Assembly: GCF_014898075.1 (NCBI RefSeq)
Contig: NZ_CP062976.1
Span: 620,001 to 684,000 of the forward strand
Length of the DNA stretch: 64,000 bases
Direction of reading: 5' to 3'
Source of the DNA: Neisseria yangbaofengii
Lineage (GTDB): Bacteria > Pseudomonadota > Gammaproteobacteria > Burkholderiales > Neisseriaceae
The notes beneath the pieces are model-generated. The model searched no databases. It saw only the letters and a program-made list of their open reading frames with translations, and was not told the origin of the DNA. Shown piece by piece: positions 9,790-18,455 of this stretch. The position numbers and the translations under genes were made by a program. Every line of letters starts with the position of its first letter. Within the stretch, counting starts at the first letter, position 1.

Positions 9790-11139
9790 ATGCACACTCT
9801 ATTTCATGTCAAAACGCTGCAATACGCTGTTTGTGCGCTGCTCACCGCAGCAGGGTTTCAGACGGCCTTTGCTGCCGTGATTGCCGTTTCCCCCGCGGAT
9901 AATCTCAATGAAATCATCACCCAAGCCCAAGCCGGAGATACGCTCAAATTTGCTTCGGGCGTGTATCAAACCAAAATCATCATCGACAAACCTTTAACCT
10001 TAGAAGGGCCGGCAGACCGTTCCGCCATCATCAAAGGCGACCGACGGGGGCGGACGGTCAGCGTGCACGCGCCTGACGTGGTGATTCGCCATCTTACGGT
10101 CAGCGGCTCGGGCCTGAGCCTGCCGGATATGGATGCCGGGATTTATCTGGAGGAAACCGCCGCCAACACGGTGGTGGAAAAAAACGATATTCTGGATAAT
10201 TCCGTCGGTGTATATTTGCACGGCCCCAAAGACGCGGTGGTGCGTGACAACAAAATCGTCGGCAATGCCGAATTGCGCGTGAATGAGCGCGGCAACGGCG
10301 TGACCGTGTGGAACGCACCCGGTTCGCAAGTGGTCAGCAACGACATTTCCAAAGGCCGCGACGGCATTTTTTCCAATGCCAGCGCCTTCAATATCTACAA
10401 AGGCAACCGCTTTCACGATGTGCGCTTTGCCGTGCATTATATGTACACCAACGACAGCGAAGTCATCGACAACATTTCCATCGGCAACAACATCGCCTAC
10501 GCCATGATGTTTTCCGACCGCATTAAAGTGCGCGGCAATATCGCCGTGATGAGCCGCGACCAAGGTATCATGCTCAATTACGTTAACCAATCGGAAGTAC
10601 AGGACAACGTGATTTACCAAGCCGATAAATGCCTGTTTGCCTACAATGCCAATAACAATAAAATCTTCGGCAACCATTTCGAGCAATGCAAAATCGGTAT
10701 CCACTTCACCGCCGCCATTGAAGGCACGGAATTGACCGACAATTCATTTATCAATAACGAAAGCCAAGTCAAATACGTCAGCACACGCTTCTTGGATTGG
10801 TCGGAAGACGGGCGCGGTAATTATTGGAGTGACAACAGCGCGTTTGACCTCGACGGCGACGGCATCGGCGACAACGCCTACCGCCCCAACGGCATCACCG
10901 ACCAAATCATCTGGCGCGCACCGGTGGCAAGGTTGTTGATGAACAGTCCGGCCGTAAGCATTGTGAAGTGGGCGCAAAGCCAGTTCCCCGCGATTATGCC
11001 CGGTGGCGTGATTGACGGCAAACCGCTGATGAATCCATACCAAAACCCGACCATGCCGTATTATCTGCAACACAAAGCGGAAATGTTGCAAACCGCGAAG
11101 CAAACCAAATCGGCATGGGTGGCGCAGGCAAACGAATAA
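9790..11139 (+). CDS. nosD: NosD, periplasmic beta-helix protein for NosZ copper-site assembly
   Basis: Periplasmic maturation factor that works with the NosFY ABC transporter to build the CuZ cluster of NosZ. The ATG at 9790 is chosen because it begins a clean signal peptide (MHTLFHVKTLQYAV to TAFA). A longer frame from 9739 would encode a DUS inside a basic, unlikely N-terminus. The 449-residue product consists of repeated beta-helix turns with NN/GN/DN asparagine ladders (for example NDILDNSVGVYLHG, NNNKIFGNHFEQC), the CASH/NosD repeat pattern. The C-terminal WSEDGRGNYWSDN segment is typical of NosD. Confidence 0.95.
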   Translation: MHTLFHVKTLQYAVCALLTAAGFQTAFAAVIAVSPADNLNEIITQAQAGDTLKFASGVYQTKIIIDKPLTLEGPADRSAIIKGDRRGRTVSVHAPDVVIRHLTVSGSGLSLPDMDAGIYLEETAANTVVEKNDILDNSVGVYLHGPKDAVVRDNKIVGNAELRVNERGNGVTVWNAPGSQVVSNDISKGRDGIFSNASAFNIYKGNRFHDVRFAVHYMYTNDSEVIDNISIGNNIAYAMMFSDRIKVRGNIAVMSRDQGIMLNYVNQSEVQDNVIYQADKCLFAYNANNNKIFGNHFEQCKIGIHFTAAIEGTELTDNSFINNESQVKYVSTRFLDWSEDGRGNYWSDNSAFDLDGDGIGDNAYRPNGITDQIIWRAPVARLLMNSPAVSIVKWAQSQFPAIMPGGVIDGKPLMNPYQNPTMPYYLQHKAEMLQTAKQTKSAWVAQANE

Positions 11140-11143
11140 AAGG

Positions 11144-11179
11144 CTTTCAGACGGCCTGTGTCGGAAAATGCCGTCTGAA
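11144..11179. terminator. DUS-derived hairpin between nosD and nosF
   Basis: TTCAGACGGC faces GCCGTCTGAA around a 12-14 base loop. The second arm is preceded by AT rather than AG. It lies inside the nosDFYL unit and has no T-run, so at most it tunes expression. Confidence 0.4.
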
Positions 11180-11199
11180 CAAACACACAAGGAAACACC

Positions 11200-12090
11200 A
11201 TGAGCAATCATGTTGAATTGAGAAGCGTGACCAAACAATTCGGCGAACAGCGTGCGGTCGATAACGTTGATTTGGTGCTGAAAGCCGGCGAAAGCGTGGG
11301 CTTGGCCGGACACAACGGCGCAGGCAAATCCACGCTGATGAAGCTGATTCTCGGCTTGATTACGCCGACGCAGGGCGAAGTGATGCTGCTGGGCGAGAAA
11401 ACCGGCAGCAAAGCCGGTGCGGCGGTACGCAGCCAAATCGGGTATTTGCCGGAAACGGTGGCGCTGCACCCATCCATGACCGGCTTGGAAACCTTGGCTT
11501 TTTACGCCAAACTGAAAAAGCAGCCGCTCAATAAAAACCAAGATTTGCTCGAGCGTGTGGGCATTTCCCAAGCGGCCAAGCGTCGCGTCGGCACTTATTC
11601 TAAGGGTATGCGCCAGCGTTTGGCTTTGGCACAGGCTTTGTTGGGCGAGCCGAAAGTGTTGCTGTTTGACGAACCAACCACGGGTCTTGATCCGGCTTCG
11701 CGACAAATGTTTTACGAAGTGGTGCGAGAATTGAACGGCAGGGGCGCGACCGTGTTGCTCAGCACACATGCCTTGGCCGAACTCGACGGTCATGCCGACC
11801 GCGTGGTGGTAATGAAAAACGGTGCCAAAGTTGCCGATGGCAGCATAGATGAATTGCATGTGCAAAGCGGTTTGCCGCTTACGGTGAATGTTCGCCTGAA
11901 ACACAGCAAACCCTTGTCGGTACGCTGGCAGCCTTCGGACGGCCTCAATTTTCGCGCGCAATGCGCAGCCGGCGAACGCATGGCTTTATTGGCCGAATTG
12001 GGCGATTTAAACGATTTGGCCTATCTCGACATCCATACCCCGACGCTTGATGAAATGTATGCACAATTCTTGAAAAGGGAAGACGTATGA
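11200..12090 (+). CDS. nosF: NosF, ABC transporter ATPase
   Basis: 296-residue cytoplasmic ATPase of the NosFY transporter that supports CuZ assembly in NosZ, probably by moving a sulfur species or driving NosD. Walker A is GHNGAGKST (residues 37-45), the signature is YSKGMRQRL, Walker B is VLLFDEPT followed by TGLDP, and the switch His is in LLSTHALAEL. The C-terminal 80 residues are the variable domain typical of this subfamily. AAGGAAAC precedes the ATG. It overlaps nosY by four bases. Confidence 0.96.
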   Translation: MSNHVELRSVTKQFGEQRAVDNVDLVLKAGESVGLAGHNGAGKSTLMKLILGLITPTQGEVMLLGEKTGSKAGAAVRSQIGYLPETVALHPSMTGLETLAFYAKLKKQPLNKNQDLLERVGISQAAKRRVGTYSKGMRQRLALAQALLGEPKVLLFDEPTTGLDPASRQMFYEVVRELNGRGATVLLSTHALAELDGHADRVVVMKNGAKVADGSIDELHVQSGLPLTVNVRLKHSKPLSVRWQPSDGLNFRAQCAAGERMALLAELGDLNDLAYLDIHTPTLDEMYAQFLKREDV

Positions 12091-12917
12091 CCCCGATTTT
12101 GATTATCACCGGCAAAGAAGTGCGCGACAGCCTGCGCAACCGCTGGGTGCTGGCAGCGGCATTGTTGCTGGCGGCATTGGCTTTGTCGCTGGGCTTTTTG
12201 GGCAGTGCGCCGACCGGTTCGGTGAAGGTCGACCCGCTTACAGTCACGGTGGTGAGCCTGTCGAGCCTGTCGATTTTCTTGATTCCGCTGATTGCCATGC
12301 TCTTGGCCTACGATGCCTTGATTGGCGAAATCGAGCGCGGTACGATGGGCTTATTGTTGAGCTATCCGATTTCCCGCAACCAGATTTTGGCAGGTAAGTT
12401 CTTGGGGCACTTGATTATTTTGACCTTGGCGACGACAGCAGGTTACGGTTTGGCCGGTATCGCATTGCAGCTGGCCAACGGCGGCATCAATATCGCCGCA
12501 TGGAAACCGTTTGCCGGCCTGATTGGCGCCAGCGTGATTTTGGGTGCGGCGTTTTTGGCTTTGGGTTATTTAATCAGCGCAAAGGTGAAAGAGCGCGGCA
12601 CCGCGGCAGGCATCGCCATCGGTGTATGGCTGTTTTTCGTGGTGATTTTCGACATGGCTTTACTCGGCGTGTTGGTGGCCGATACGCAGCAAACGCTGAC
12701 CGCACCGATGGTGGAAAGCATTTTATTGTTCAACCCGACCGACATTTACCGCCTGCTCAATCTGACCGGCTATGAAAACACCGCCATGTATTCCGGCATG
12801 GCCGGTTTGACCGAGCAAATCAGCCTGACGCTGCCGGTGTTGCTTACCGCGCAGGTGTTGTGGGCCATCATTCCGCTGCTGTTGGCGGCTTGGATTTTTG
12901 GAAAGCGACAAATATGA
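12087..12917 (+). CDS. nosY: NosY, ABC transporter permease
   Basis: 276-residue ABC-2 type permease partner of NosF. It begins with the conserved amphipathic element LIITGKEVRDSLRNRW, and about six hydrophobic helices follow (for example residues 19-36, 54-74, 100-125, 140-160, 170-195 and the last 25). The start overlaps nosF in ATGA and the end overlaps nosL in ATGA, so nosFYL are coupled. Confidence 0.95.
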   Translation: MTPILIITGKEVRDSLRNRWVLAAALLLAALALSLGFLGSAPTGSVKVDPLTVTVVSLSSLSIFLIPLIAMLLAYDALIGEIERGTMGLLLSYPISRNQILAGKFLGHLIILTLATTAGYGLAGIALQLANGGINIAAWKPFAGLIGASVILGAAFLALGYLISAKVKERGTAAGIAIGVWLFFVVIFDMALLGVLVADTQQTLTAPMVESILLFNPTDIYRLLNLTGYENTAMYSGMAGLTEQISLTLPVLLTAQVLWAIIPLLLAAWIFGKRQI

Positions 12918-13411
12918 AAACATTTGCCTTAACAATCTGTACCGCCTTGCTGCTCACGGCTTGCGGCGCCAAAGAAAACACCGCGCCGCCGCCGGCTCCG
13001 GCGCCGATTACCGCGCAGTCGACCGGTCATTACTGCACCATGAACCTGATGGAACATGACGGCCCTAAGGCGCAGCTTTATCTCAACGGCAAGCCTGACA
13101 AGCCGGTGTGGTTCTCGACTATCCGCCAAATGTTCGGCTACACCAAGCTGCCGGAAGAGCCGAAAGGCATTCATGTAATGTATGTCACCGATATGGGTGA
13201 AGTGACCGATTGGGCAAAACCGAATGCCAACGAAGCATGGATTGATGCCAAAAAAGCATGGTATGTTATCGACAGCGGCTTTATCGGCGGCATGGGTTCG
13301 GAAGATGCGCTGCCGTTTGCGGATAAAGCCAAGGCCGAGCAATTTGCGCAAGAGAAGGGCGGCAAAGTCGTGAGCTTTGATGAGATGCCCGAAGAGTATA
13401 TTTTTAAATAA
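12914..13411 (+). CDS. nosL: NosL, copper chaperone lipoprotein
   Basis: Outer-membrane or periplasmic lipoprotein that delivers Cu(I) to NosZ. The ATG at 12914 overlaps the nosY stop and begins a lipoprotein signal peptide with lipobox LTAC (Cys17). An upstream frame extension would destroy this. The 165-residue protein carries the NosL copper motif in HYCTMNLMEHDGPKAQ (Cys and Met ligands) and the expected conserved C-terminal fold. Last gene of nosDFYL; a repeat element and a terminator follow. Confidence 0.94.
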   Translation: MKTFALTICTALLLTACGAKENTAPPPAPAPITAQSTGHYCTMNLMEHDGPKAQLYLNGKPDKPVWFSTIRQMFGYTKLPEEPKGIHVMYVTDMGEVTDWAKPNANEAWIDAKKAWYVIDSGFIGGMGSEDALPFADKAKAEQFAQEKGGKVVSFDEMPEEYIFK

Positions 13412-13425
13412 TGTGAACAGGCCGA

Positions 13426-13562
13426 GACTTTTGCAAAACCCGATTTGAACCGAGAAAACCATGTTCGTCATTCCCGCGCAGGCGGGAATCCGGAATTTCA
13501 AATTACCGGAACAGTTCAATACTTGCGAAACCGATAGATCCGGATTCCCGCCTGCGCGGGAA
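13426..13562. repeat. NIME: paired dRS3 repeats, with an adjacent MITE end
   Basis: ATTCCCGCGCAGGCGGGAAT at about 13470-13490 and ATTCCCGCCTGCGCGGGAAT at about 13543-13562 are dRS3-type repeats (ATTCCC-N8-GGGAAT). They flank about 52 bases, the layout of a neisserial intergenic mosaic element. The left side starts with AGACTTTTGCAAAACCC, a single end of the 140-bp miniature element found at 14682. Confidence 0.8.
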
Positions 13563-13606
13563 TGACGGTTTAAAGATTTCCGGAAATTTATAAGTTTTGG
13601 AGCCTT

Positions 13607-13644
13607 AGGCCGTCTGAAAAGATTCTCCGGCTTTCAGACGGCCT
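13607..13644. terminator. DUS-pair terminator between nosL and nosX
   Basis: AGGCCGTCTGAAA (13607-13619) pairs with TTTCAGACGGCCT (13632-13644). Confidence 0.7.
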
Positions 13645-13665
13645 GAATTTTATTTCAGAAAAACC

Positions 13666-14673
13666 ATGAATATTCCCTTAAGCCGCCGCCGTTTTTTGGC
13701 CATCAGTGCCGTTGTGGCCGGCGGTGTGATTTTACCGTTTGCGTTAAACCGCCGAACTGAAAATCCTAAAACCGATGAAGCCGATCCGTTTGTTTGGAAA
13801 GGTATTGCTTTAGGTTCGGGCGCGCAATTGCGCCTGTATCATGTCAACCGCCGTCAAGCCGATGATTTGGTAAATAAGGCATTGGCGGAAGTGGCGCGTT
13901 TGGAAAAGATTTTCAGCTTATACCGTGACGACAGTCTGATTGTGCAGCTTAACCGGGAAGGCCGTCTGAACAATCCGCCACAGGATTTGTTGGCTTTATT
14001 GAGCATCAGCCAAGAAGTTTACCGGCTCACCCAAGGTGCGTTTGACCCGAGTATCCAGCCTTTGTGGAACTTTTACGCCGATTATTTCAGACGGCATCCC
14101 AATACCGATAAGCCGCCGGCACAGGCTGAAATGAATCAGGTATTGCAGCGGGTCGGTTTTGACAAAGTGGAATTTGACGATACGTTTGTCCGCTTTCACG
14201 GGCAGGGCATGGGCTTGTCGTTCAACGGCATTGCCCAAGGTTACATCACCGATAAAGTGGTGGAATTGCTGCAAAAAAACGGCGTGGAACAAGCCTTGGT
14301 CGATATGGGCGAAATCCGCGGCTTGGATACGCGCGGTGAACGTGCTTGGCAGGTCGGTATCCGCGATCCGCAAAATGAACAAGGCGTGTTGTTGAATGTG
14401 CCGCTGCAAAACGAAGGCTTCGCCACTTCCGGCGGTTACGGCACGGTGATGGACGAGGCGGGCAAGTTTACCCATTTGTTTGATCCGCGTTCAGGTGTGA
14501 GTACACCGCGTTACCGCAGCATGAGTGTGATGGCGCCGACCGCCGTGCTGGCTGATGCGTTTGCCACGGCGTTTTCGGTGATGCCGCAAGATGAAATCCG
14601 GCAAGCGGCACAGGCCAAGCGGGCGAAAGTGTGGCTGGTGATGCCGGATAATGAAATTAAAATCATTGAGTAA
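13666..14673 (+). CDS. nosX: ApbE/NosX family FAD:protein FMN transferase, Tat-exported
   Basis: 335-residue periplasmic flavin transferase expected to attach FMN covalently to Thr in the SGATVT motif of NosR. The N-terminus is a Tat signal (SRRRFLAIS, then a hydrophobic stretch to ALN). ApbE hallmarks include FSLYRDDSLIVQLNREG, SFNGIAQGYITDKVVE, the VDMGEIRG segment (most ApbE proteins have DLGGDIR here, the altered form fits NosX), and the C-terminal HLFDPRSGVSTPRYRSM loop. It follows nosL in the same direction but behind a terminator and a repeat, so it may have its own promoter. Assignment as NosX rather than general ApbE rests on the Tat signal and context. Confidence 0.92.
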   Translation: MNIPLSRRRFLAISAVVAGGVILPFALNRRTENPKTDEADPFVWKGIALGSGAQLRLYHVNRRQADDLVNKALAEVARLEKIFSLYRDDSLIVQLNREGRLNNPPQDLLALLSISQEVYRLTQGAFDPSIQPLWNFYADYFRRHPNTDKPPAQAEMNQVLQRVGFDKVEFDDTFVRFHGQGMGLSFNGIAQGYITDKVVELLQKNGVEQALVDMGEIRGLDTRGERAWQVGIRDPQNEQGVLLNVPLQNEGFATSGGYGTVMDEAGKFTHLFDPRSGVSTPRYRSMSVMAPTAVLADAFATAFSVMPQDEIRQAAQAKRAKVWLVMPDNEIKIIE

Positions 14674-14681
14674 AAAAACAG

Positions 14682-14824
14682 AGACTTTTGTAAAATCCCC
14701 GGATTTGAGTGCAGTCCAAGGTTATAGCAGCGCAGAAAGCGCAGGCATATCCATGAAGACAGGCAAGCTTTCGGGCAGCGCATAACGAAGAAACGTGCCA
14801 AAGATGGGGATTTTGCAAAGGTCT
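14682..14824. repeat. 143-bp miniature element, copy 1
   Basis: Bounded by near-perfect inverted repeats AGACTTTTGTAAAATCCCC and GGGGATTTTGCAAAGGTCT (17 of 19 positions agree). The interior begins GGATTTGAGTGCAGT and ends CGCATAACGAAGAAA. The same layout occurs at 60602 and, inverted, at 63378. The ends resemble those of neisserial IS5-family elements such as IS1106, as I recall them, so this is probably a non-autonomous derivative. Confidence 0.75.
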
Positions 14825-14827
14825 TGT

Positions 14828-14860
14828 GCCGTCTGAAAAGTAGATATGTTCAGACGGTCT
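14828..14860. terminator. DUS-pair hairpin between nosX and pgaD (convergent)
   Basis: GCCGTCTGAA faces TTCAGACGGTC around a short loop between two convergent genes. Confidence 0.55.
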
Positions 14861-14871
14861 TTCTCTATGGT

Positions 14872-15210
14872 TTACACCCGATGATTTTCAGACGGCCCGA
14901 AAACGTCTTCCAAATTGTCTTCGCGGCGTCTGCGGTCCATGCGGTATTTCACCAAAATGCTCCACGCCTGCAAAATCACCAGTTGCGACAACACAATCAC
15001 CAAGGCGGCCCGGAAGATATCCCATAAGGTCCAGCTGCCGACCAGCGGCTGCATAAATAGCGCGTGATAGTCGTCAATCACCAAATAAGCGGTCAATGCC
15101 CATAAGCCCCAAATCACCAAAAAAGCCGATATGCTTTTGGTGGTGATGCTCAGTGAGCGGCGCTTGGCTTTTCGGATAATCATCTGTTCGCGTAAGTTTG
15201 CCTTATACAT
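14872..15210 (-). CDS. pgaD: PgaD, accessory membrane subunit of PNAG synthase
   Basis: 112-residue inner-membrane protein that works with PgaC to polymerise and export PNAG, and in E. coli forms part of the c-di-GMP-sensing unit. The start at 15210 is preferred to one at 15258: it begins MYKANLREQM, has AAGGAAAAG upstream, and avoids overlap with pgaC, leaving a 17-base gap. Two membrane helices are visible (ISAFLVIWGLWALTAYLVI and IFRAALVIVLSQLVILQAW), the usual PgaD topology, with a charged C-terminus. Sequence conservation is low in this family, so the call also rests on position in the pgaABCD order. A DUS forms part of its 3' end. Confidence 0.85.
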   Translation of the reverse strand: MYKANLREQMIIRKAKRRSLSITTKSISAFLVIWGLWALTAYLVIDDYHALFMQPLVGSWTLWDIFRAALVIVLSQLVILQAWSILVKYRMDRRRREDNLEDVFGPSENHRV

Positions 15211-15227
15211 TTGCTTTTCCTTTAAGT

Positions 15228-16445
15228 TTATTGAACGCCGCGGTCGGGGCTGACCCAAGTCGCTTGGCGGGTTTTATCGCGGAACACGGCTTTCGGGAAG
15301 CCGTGAACCAAGGTAATGCTGTTGAGCAACCAAAAAGCGTAGGGATACCAGATACAGCTGATGAAGTAGCGGAACAAATTGCCTTCGTAGCGGCTGTCGA
15401 TATACAGGCTAATCGACAATTGCAGCAAAAAGGCCATAAAGGTGGCCAAACTGCCGACTTTGAACAAGGTTAAATCCGCCGTACCCATCACTATTTCAGC
15501 AATGCCGAAAATGGAAAAGACCAGCAGCGAATAGGCCCAAATCAAGGTCACAAAATATTCAAAATAAAGCGGCCACAGGCGGATGTTTTTCGTTTTCCAG
15601 ATTTCGCCGCTGTATTTCAAAATCACTTCCGCGCCGCCTTGCGCCCAGCGCAAACGCTGTTTGTAGAGGCCGCGCAGGGTTTCTGGCATTAAGACCCAAC
15701 ACAAGGCGCGAGGTTCATAAATAATTTCATGGCCTGAAGTTTGTGTTTTCCAACTGATATCGATGTCGTCGGTAATCATGTTTTCGCTCCAGCCGCCGAT
15801 TTGCCGCCAGATGTCTTTGCGAATGCACATAATCACGCCGGACACGGTAAACAGCGTGCCTGCCATACTTTGAGAGCGTTTGATTAAGCCGATAATCGAA
15901 CTGAACTCCGCTACTTGCAGTTTGCCCAATACGGTGCTGCGGTTGCGCACGCGCGGATTGCCGGTAACGGCACCGGCTTCAGGATTGTTTTCCAGCGTAT
16001 CGACAATGTATTCCAGCGCGTTGTAATCCAAAATCGCATCGCCGTCGATGCCGACGATGTATTTGCCGCGGGCGTGTTTGGCGCCGTTGTTCATCGCAGA
16101 TGCTTTGCCGCCGTTTTTCTGGTCAACCACTTTGACGCGTTCGGAAACATTGCCCCAGCGTTGCAGGATTTTCAGCGTGTCGTCTTTGCTGCCGTCGTTG
16201 ATGAACACCAATTCATAATTGGGATAGGTAAGTCGCAGCAGGTGGGGAATCGACTCGTCCAAATTATCGGCTTCGTTGTAGCAGGGAATCAACACGCTGA
16301 CCATCGGCGCGTCTTCACCAAAAACCGGCTTGTCGCCGTTGCGTTCCCACAGTAGGAAGTACAGCATGCCGGAGGTGGTCCAGTAAACGGCCATGATGCC
16401 CGGGTAGAGCATGACAAAAATGGCGAGATATTCGTACCAATTCAT
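15228..16445 (-). CDS. pgaC: PgaC, poly-N-acetylglucosamine synthase (GT2)
   Basis: 405-residue inner-membrane glycosyltransferase that polymerises UDP-GlcNAc into beta-1,6-PNAG. Family 2 motifs are intact: nucleotide loop FINDGSKDDT, the DxD site in VGIDGDAIL, the acceptor motif TDDIDISW and the QRLRW polymer-channel motif. There is an N-terminal membrane segment (YEYLAIFVMLYPGIMAVYW) and a C-terminal group of helices from about residue 295. It lies between pgaB and pgaD in the standard order. A DUS-pair hairpin separates it from pgaB. Confidence 0.96.
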   Translation of the reverse strand: MNWYEYLAIFVMLYPGIMAVYWTTSGMLYFLLWERNGDKPVFGEDAPMVSVLIPCYNEADNLDESIPHLLRLTYPNYELVFINDGSKDDTLKILQRWGNVSERVKVVDQKNGGKASAMNNGAKHARGKYIVGIDGDAILDYNALEYIVDTLENNPEAGAVTGNPRVRNRSTVLGKLQVAEFSSIIGLIKRSQSMAGTLFTVSGVIMCIRKDIWRQIGGWSENMITDDIDISWKTQTSGHEIIYEPRALCWVLMPETLRGLYKQRLRWAQGGAEVILKYSGEIWKTKNIRLWPLYFEYFVTLIWAYSLLVFSIFGIAEIVMGTADLTLFKVGSLATFMAFLLQLSISLYIDSRYEGNLFRYFISCIWYPYAFWLLNSITLVHGFPKAVFRDKTRQATWVSPDRGVQ

Positions 16446-16472
16446 GATAGTTTCTTTTGTGAGCCTAACAGG

Positions 16473-16498
16473 TTCAGACGGCGTTGAGGCCGTCTGAA
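16473..16498. terminator. DUS-pair hairpin between pgaB and pgaC
   Basis: TTCAGACGGC faces GCCGTCTGAA across a 6-base loop within the pga operon; possible partial terminator. Confidence 0.5.
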
Positions 16499-16501
16499 AG
16501 A

Positions 16502-18382
16502 TTATTTGATACCGAATACCGGTTTCACTATTTTCAAATCAGGCCGGTTTTGCACGAAATCATCGCTGAAGGCAGCGCCTTTGAAGCGTGCTTTACGCAC
16601 CTGCATGATGCGTGCCGCCAAGTCTTGCGAACTCATTAACTGCCGGCCGTCGTAAGCGCGGTTGGGAATGTGGAACACGATTTTGTCTTGCGGCAAATCG
16701 GTGGCGCGCAAACCGGCCAACAAATTGCCCAGCCATGCTTCCGAAACTTCGCCGTGCCATTCGGTGTCCAATGAATACGGCGCTGCATGAATCACGGTGT
16801 GGTTGTAGTGCCGGGTAAATTTCGCCAGATTTTGGCCGAGCCTCACCGGTTGTTCGGACGGCAGGGCGGCTTCTGCCCAAATGCCGCGGGCGGTTTTCAT
16901 GTCGTTAATCCCATTGAAGCTGTATTGCAGGGCGGCGTTTTTCAGCATGTCGGAATAGGCGATCAGCGCATCGGTTTTGGCGGCATCGTTACCTTGGTTG
17001 GCGGCTTCAAATTCGGTAATGAAACCATCACCGCCAAAGGCCAAACCTTTGAAGCGGCTGCTGAAGGCCAAATCTTCGTAAATTTCTTTGACCGCTTGGC
17101 GGTTTTTCGCGTTGTAAGGCGACAAACGCTTCACCGCGTTCGCGTTCAGACGGCCTGTGCGCGAATCGGTCAGGTATTCGTAATCGTCACCCAAATCAAA
17201 CGCCAGCATAGGCATCCACGCTTTTACTTCCACGCCGGAGCGGCCGTTGAGCTGCCATGATACTTGGCTGAACAAATCGGCCTTCATTTTCAGGTGGCGG
17301 TTGGGGAAATACGCGCTATCGGCCACGCCGTCGCCGTTTTCATCGGAAACGGCTTGCAGATATACGGTTTTAGTACCTAAAGCACGCATACGTTCGATTA
17401 ATTTGTCGTAGTTTTGGTTTTGTTTAATCGGGTCGGGATTGTATAAATCGTCTAATTTCACATACACCGCGCGCTCGTTTGGCAACACGAAATATTTGTC
17501 TTCCAAATATGATTTCAGATGGCCTAAAGAAGATTCCTGATCCACCAATGAGCGGCCGATACTTTGCTCGCCGATGGTGCTGAGTTTTTCATCTTTCAAG
17601 GTCAAGTCGCCGCGGAAACCCAATTCACGGGCGATTTCTACGGCGGTTTGGGTGAATTGGCCGTATGGCCACACCAACACATCAGGTGCGACACCGGTGC
17701 GTTGTTTGATGATGTCGCGCGATTTTTTCAAATCGTTGCGGATGCGGGCGCGGTATTCAGACGGCGTTTCATAGCTTTTGTTGCGGTAGTTGCCGGGAAA
17801 AACGGCGGCAAATTGCGAGCCGCCCGGATTGCCGGTTTGGCCGTGGTGCATGTCGTGGGTGTGCGAGGCTATTTCAATCAGGCCGCTTTGCTGCATTTCG
17901 CGCACTTGTTCCCAAGTGATGAAGGCCGAACGCGGCAGCTTGATGCCGCCGTAATCGATGTGGCCGTCGGCAGGGATTTCCAGCCATGAGGTCACCAAAC
18001 CATAAACGGCGGGATAATTATAGGCCTGCAAAATCGGATAAATGGTGGTGTAGAAGCTGGCATAGCCGTCGTCAAAAGTAAGTAATACCGGTTTGGCCGG
18101 CAATGAGCCTTTGCCTGCACGCGCTGCTTTAATCTGCCGCCAGCTGACCGGGGTGTAGCCGTTGTCGCGCAGCCAGTTGAAATGGGTAATCAAACGCTCA
18201 ACGGTGATGGTTTGCGGGAAATAAGTGCGGCGAATGTTTTGCGGCATATTGGCAGAAAAAGACGGTTTGCTTTGGTCAATGACGTCGTGATAACAAATCA
18301 CGCCGTACTTTACATCGACTGCCGCCCATGCGGCGGGCAGGGCAAGGGCGCATAAAAGCGGGAATAAAAGGCGTTGTTTCAT
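16502..18382 (-). CDS. pgaB: PgaB, PNAG N-deacetylase and glycoside hydrolase
   Basis: Periplasmic enzyme that partly deacetylates PNAG before export and, through its C-terminal GH153 domain, cuts deacetylated PNAG. The ATG at 18382 gives 626 residues; an upstream ATT-initiated extension is unlikely. The signal peptide ends near LPAAWA and lacks a lipobox, unlike E. coli PgaB, which is a lipoprotein. The N-terminal CE4 deacetylase domain has LLTFDDGY (Asp104-Asp105) and the metal-binding SHTHDMHHG. The C-terminal domain (about residue 300 on) includes VEVKAWMPMLAFDLGDDYEY and GLAFGGDGFITEFE, which fit the PgaB hydrolase active site. Confidence 0.95.
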   Translation of the reverse strand: MKQRLLFPLLCALALPAAWAAVDVKYGVICYHDVIDQSKPSFSANMPQNIRRTYFPQTITVERLITHFNWLRDNGYTPVSWRQIKAARAGKGSLPAKPVLLTFDDGYASFYTTIYPILQAYNYPAVYGLVTSWLEIPADGHIDYGGIKLPRSAFITWEQVREMQQSGLIEIASHTHDMHHGQTGNPGGSQFAAVFPGNYRNKSYETPSEYRARIRNDLKKSRDIIKQRTGVAPDVLVWPYGQFTQTAVEIARELGFRGDLTLKDEKLSTIGEQSIGRSLVDQESSLGHLKSYLEDKYFVLPNERAVYVKLDDLYNPDPIKQNQNYDKLIERMRALGTKTVYLQAVSDENGDGVADSAYFPNRHLKMKADLFSQVSWQLNGRSGVEVKAWMPMLAFDLGDDYEYLTDSRTGRLNANAVKRLSPYNAKNRQAVKEIYEDLAFSSRFKGLAFGGDGFITEFEAANQGNDAAKTDALIAYSDMLKNAALQYSFNGINDMKTARGIWAEAALPSEQPVRLGQNLAKFTRHYNHTVIHAAPYSLDTEWHGEVSEAWLGNLLAGLRATDLPQDKIVFHIPNRAYDGRQLMSSQDLAARIMQVRKARFKGAAFSDDFVQNRPDLKIVKPVFGIK

Positions 18383-18414
18383 GTTGGAATTCTTTATCAA
18401 TTTGGGAATGTTGT

Positions 18415-18449
18415 TTCAGACGGCCTGTTGAATAAACAGGCCGTCTGAA
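18415..18449. terminator. DUS-pair hairpin between pgaA and pgaB
   Basis: TTCAGACGGCCTGTT (18415-18429) and AACAGGCCGTCTGAA (18435-18449) form a perfect 15-bp stem with a 5-base loop, in the 73-base gap inside the pga operon. It could lower pgaBCD expression relative to pgaA. Confidence 0.65.
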
Positions 18450-18455
18450 CATTGT

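Noticed and set aside
10744-11961. 405-codon open frame on the minus strand opposite nosD and nosF
   Set aside because: Overlaps two certain genes, no ribosome-binding site, no recognisable domain, and skewed amino acid composition.
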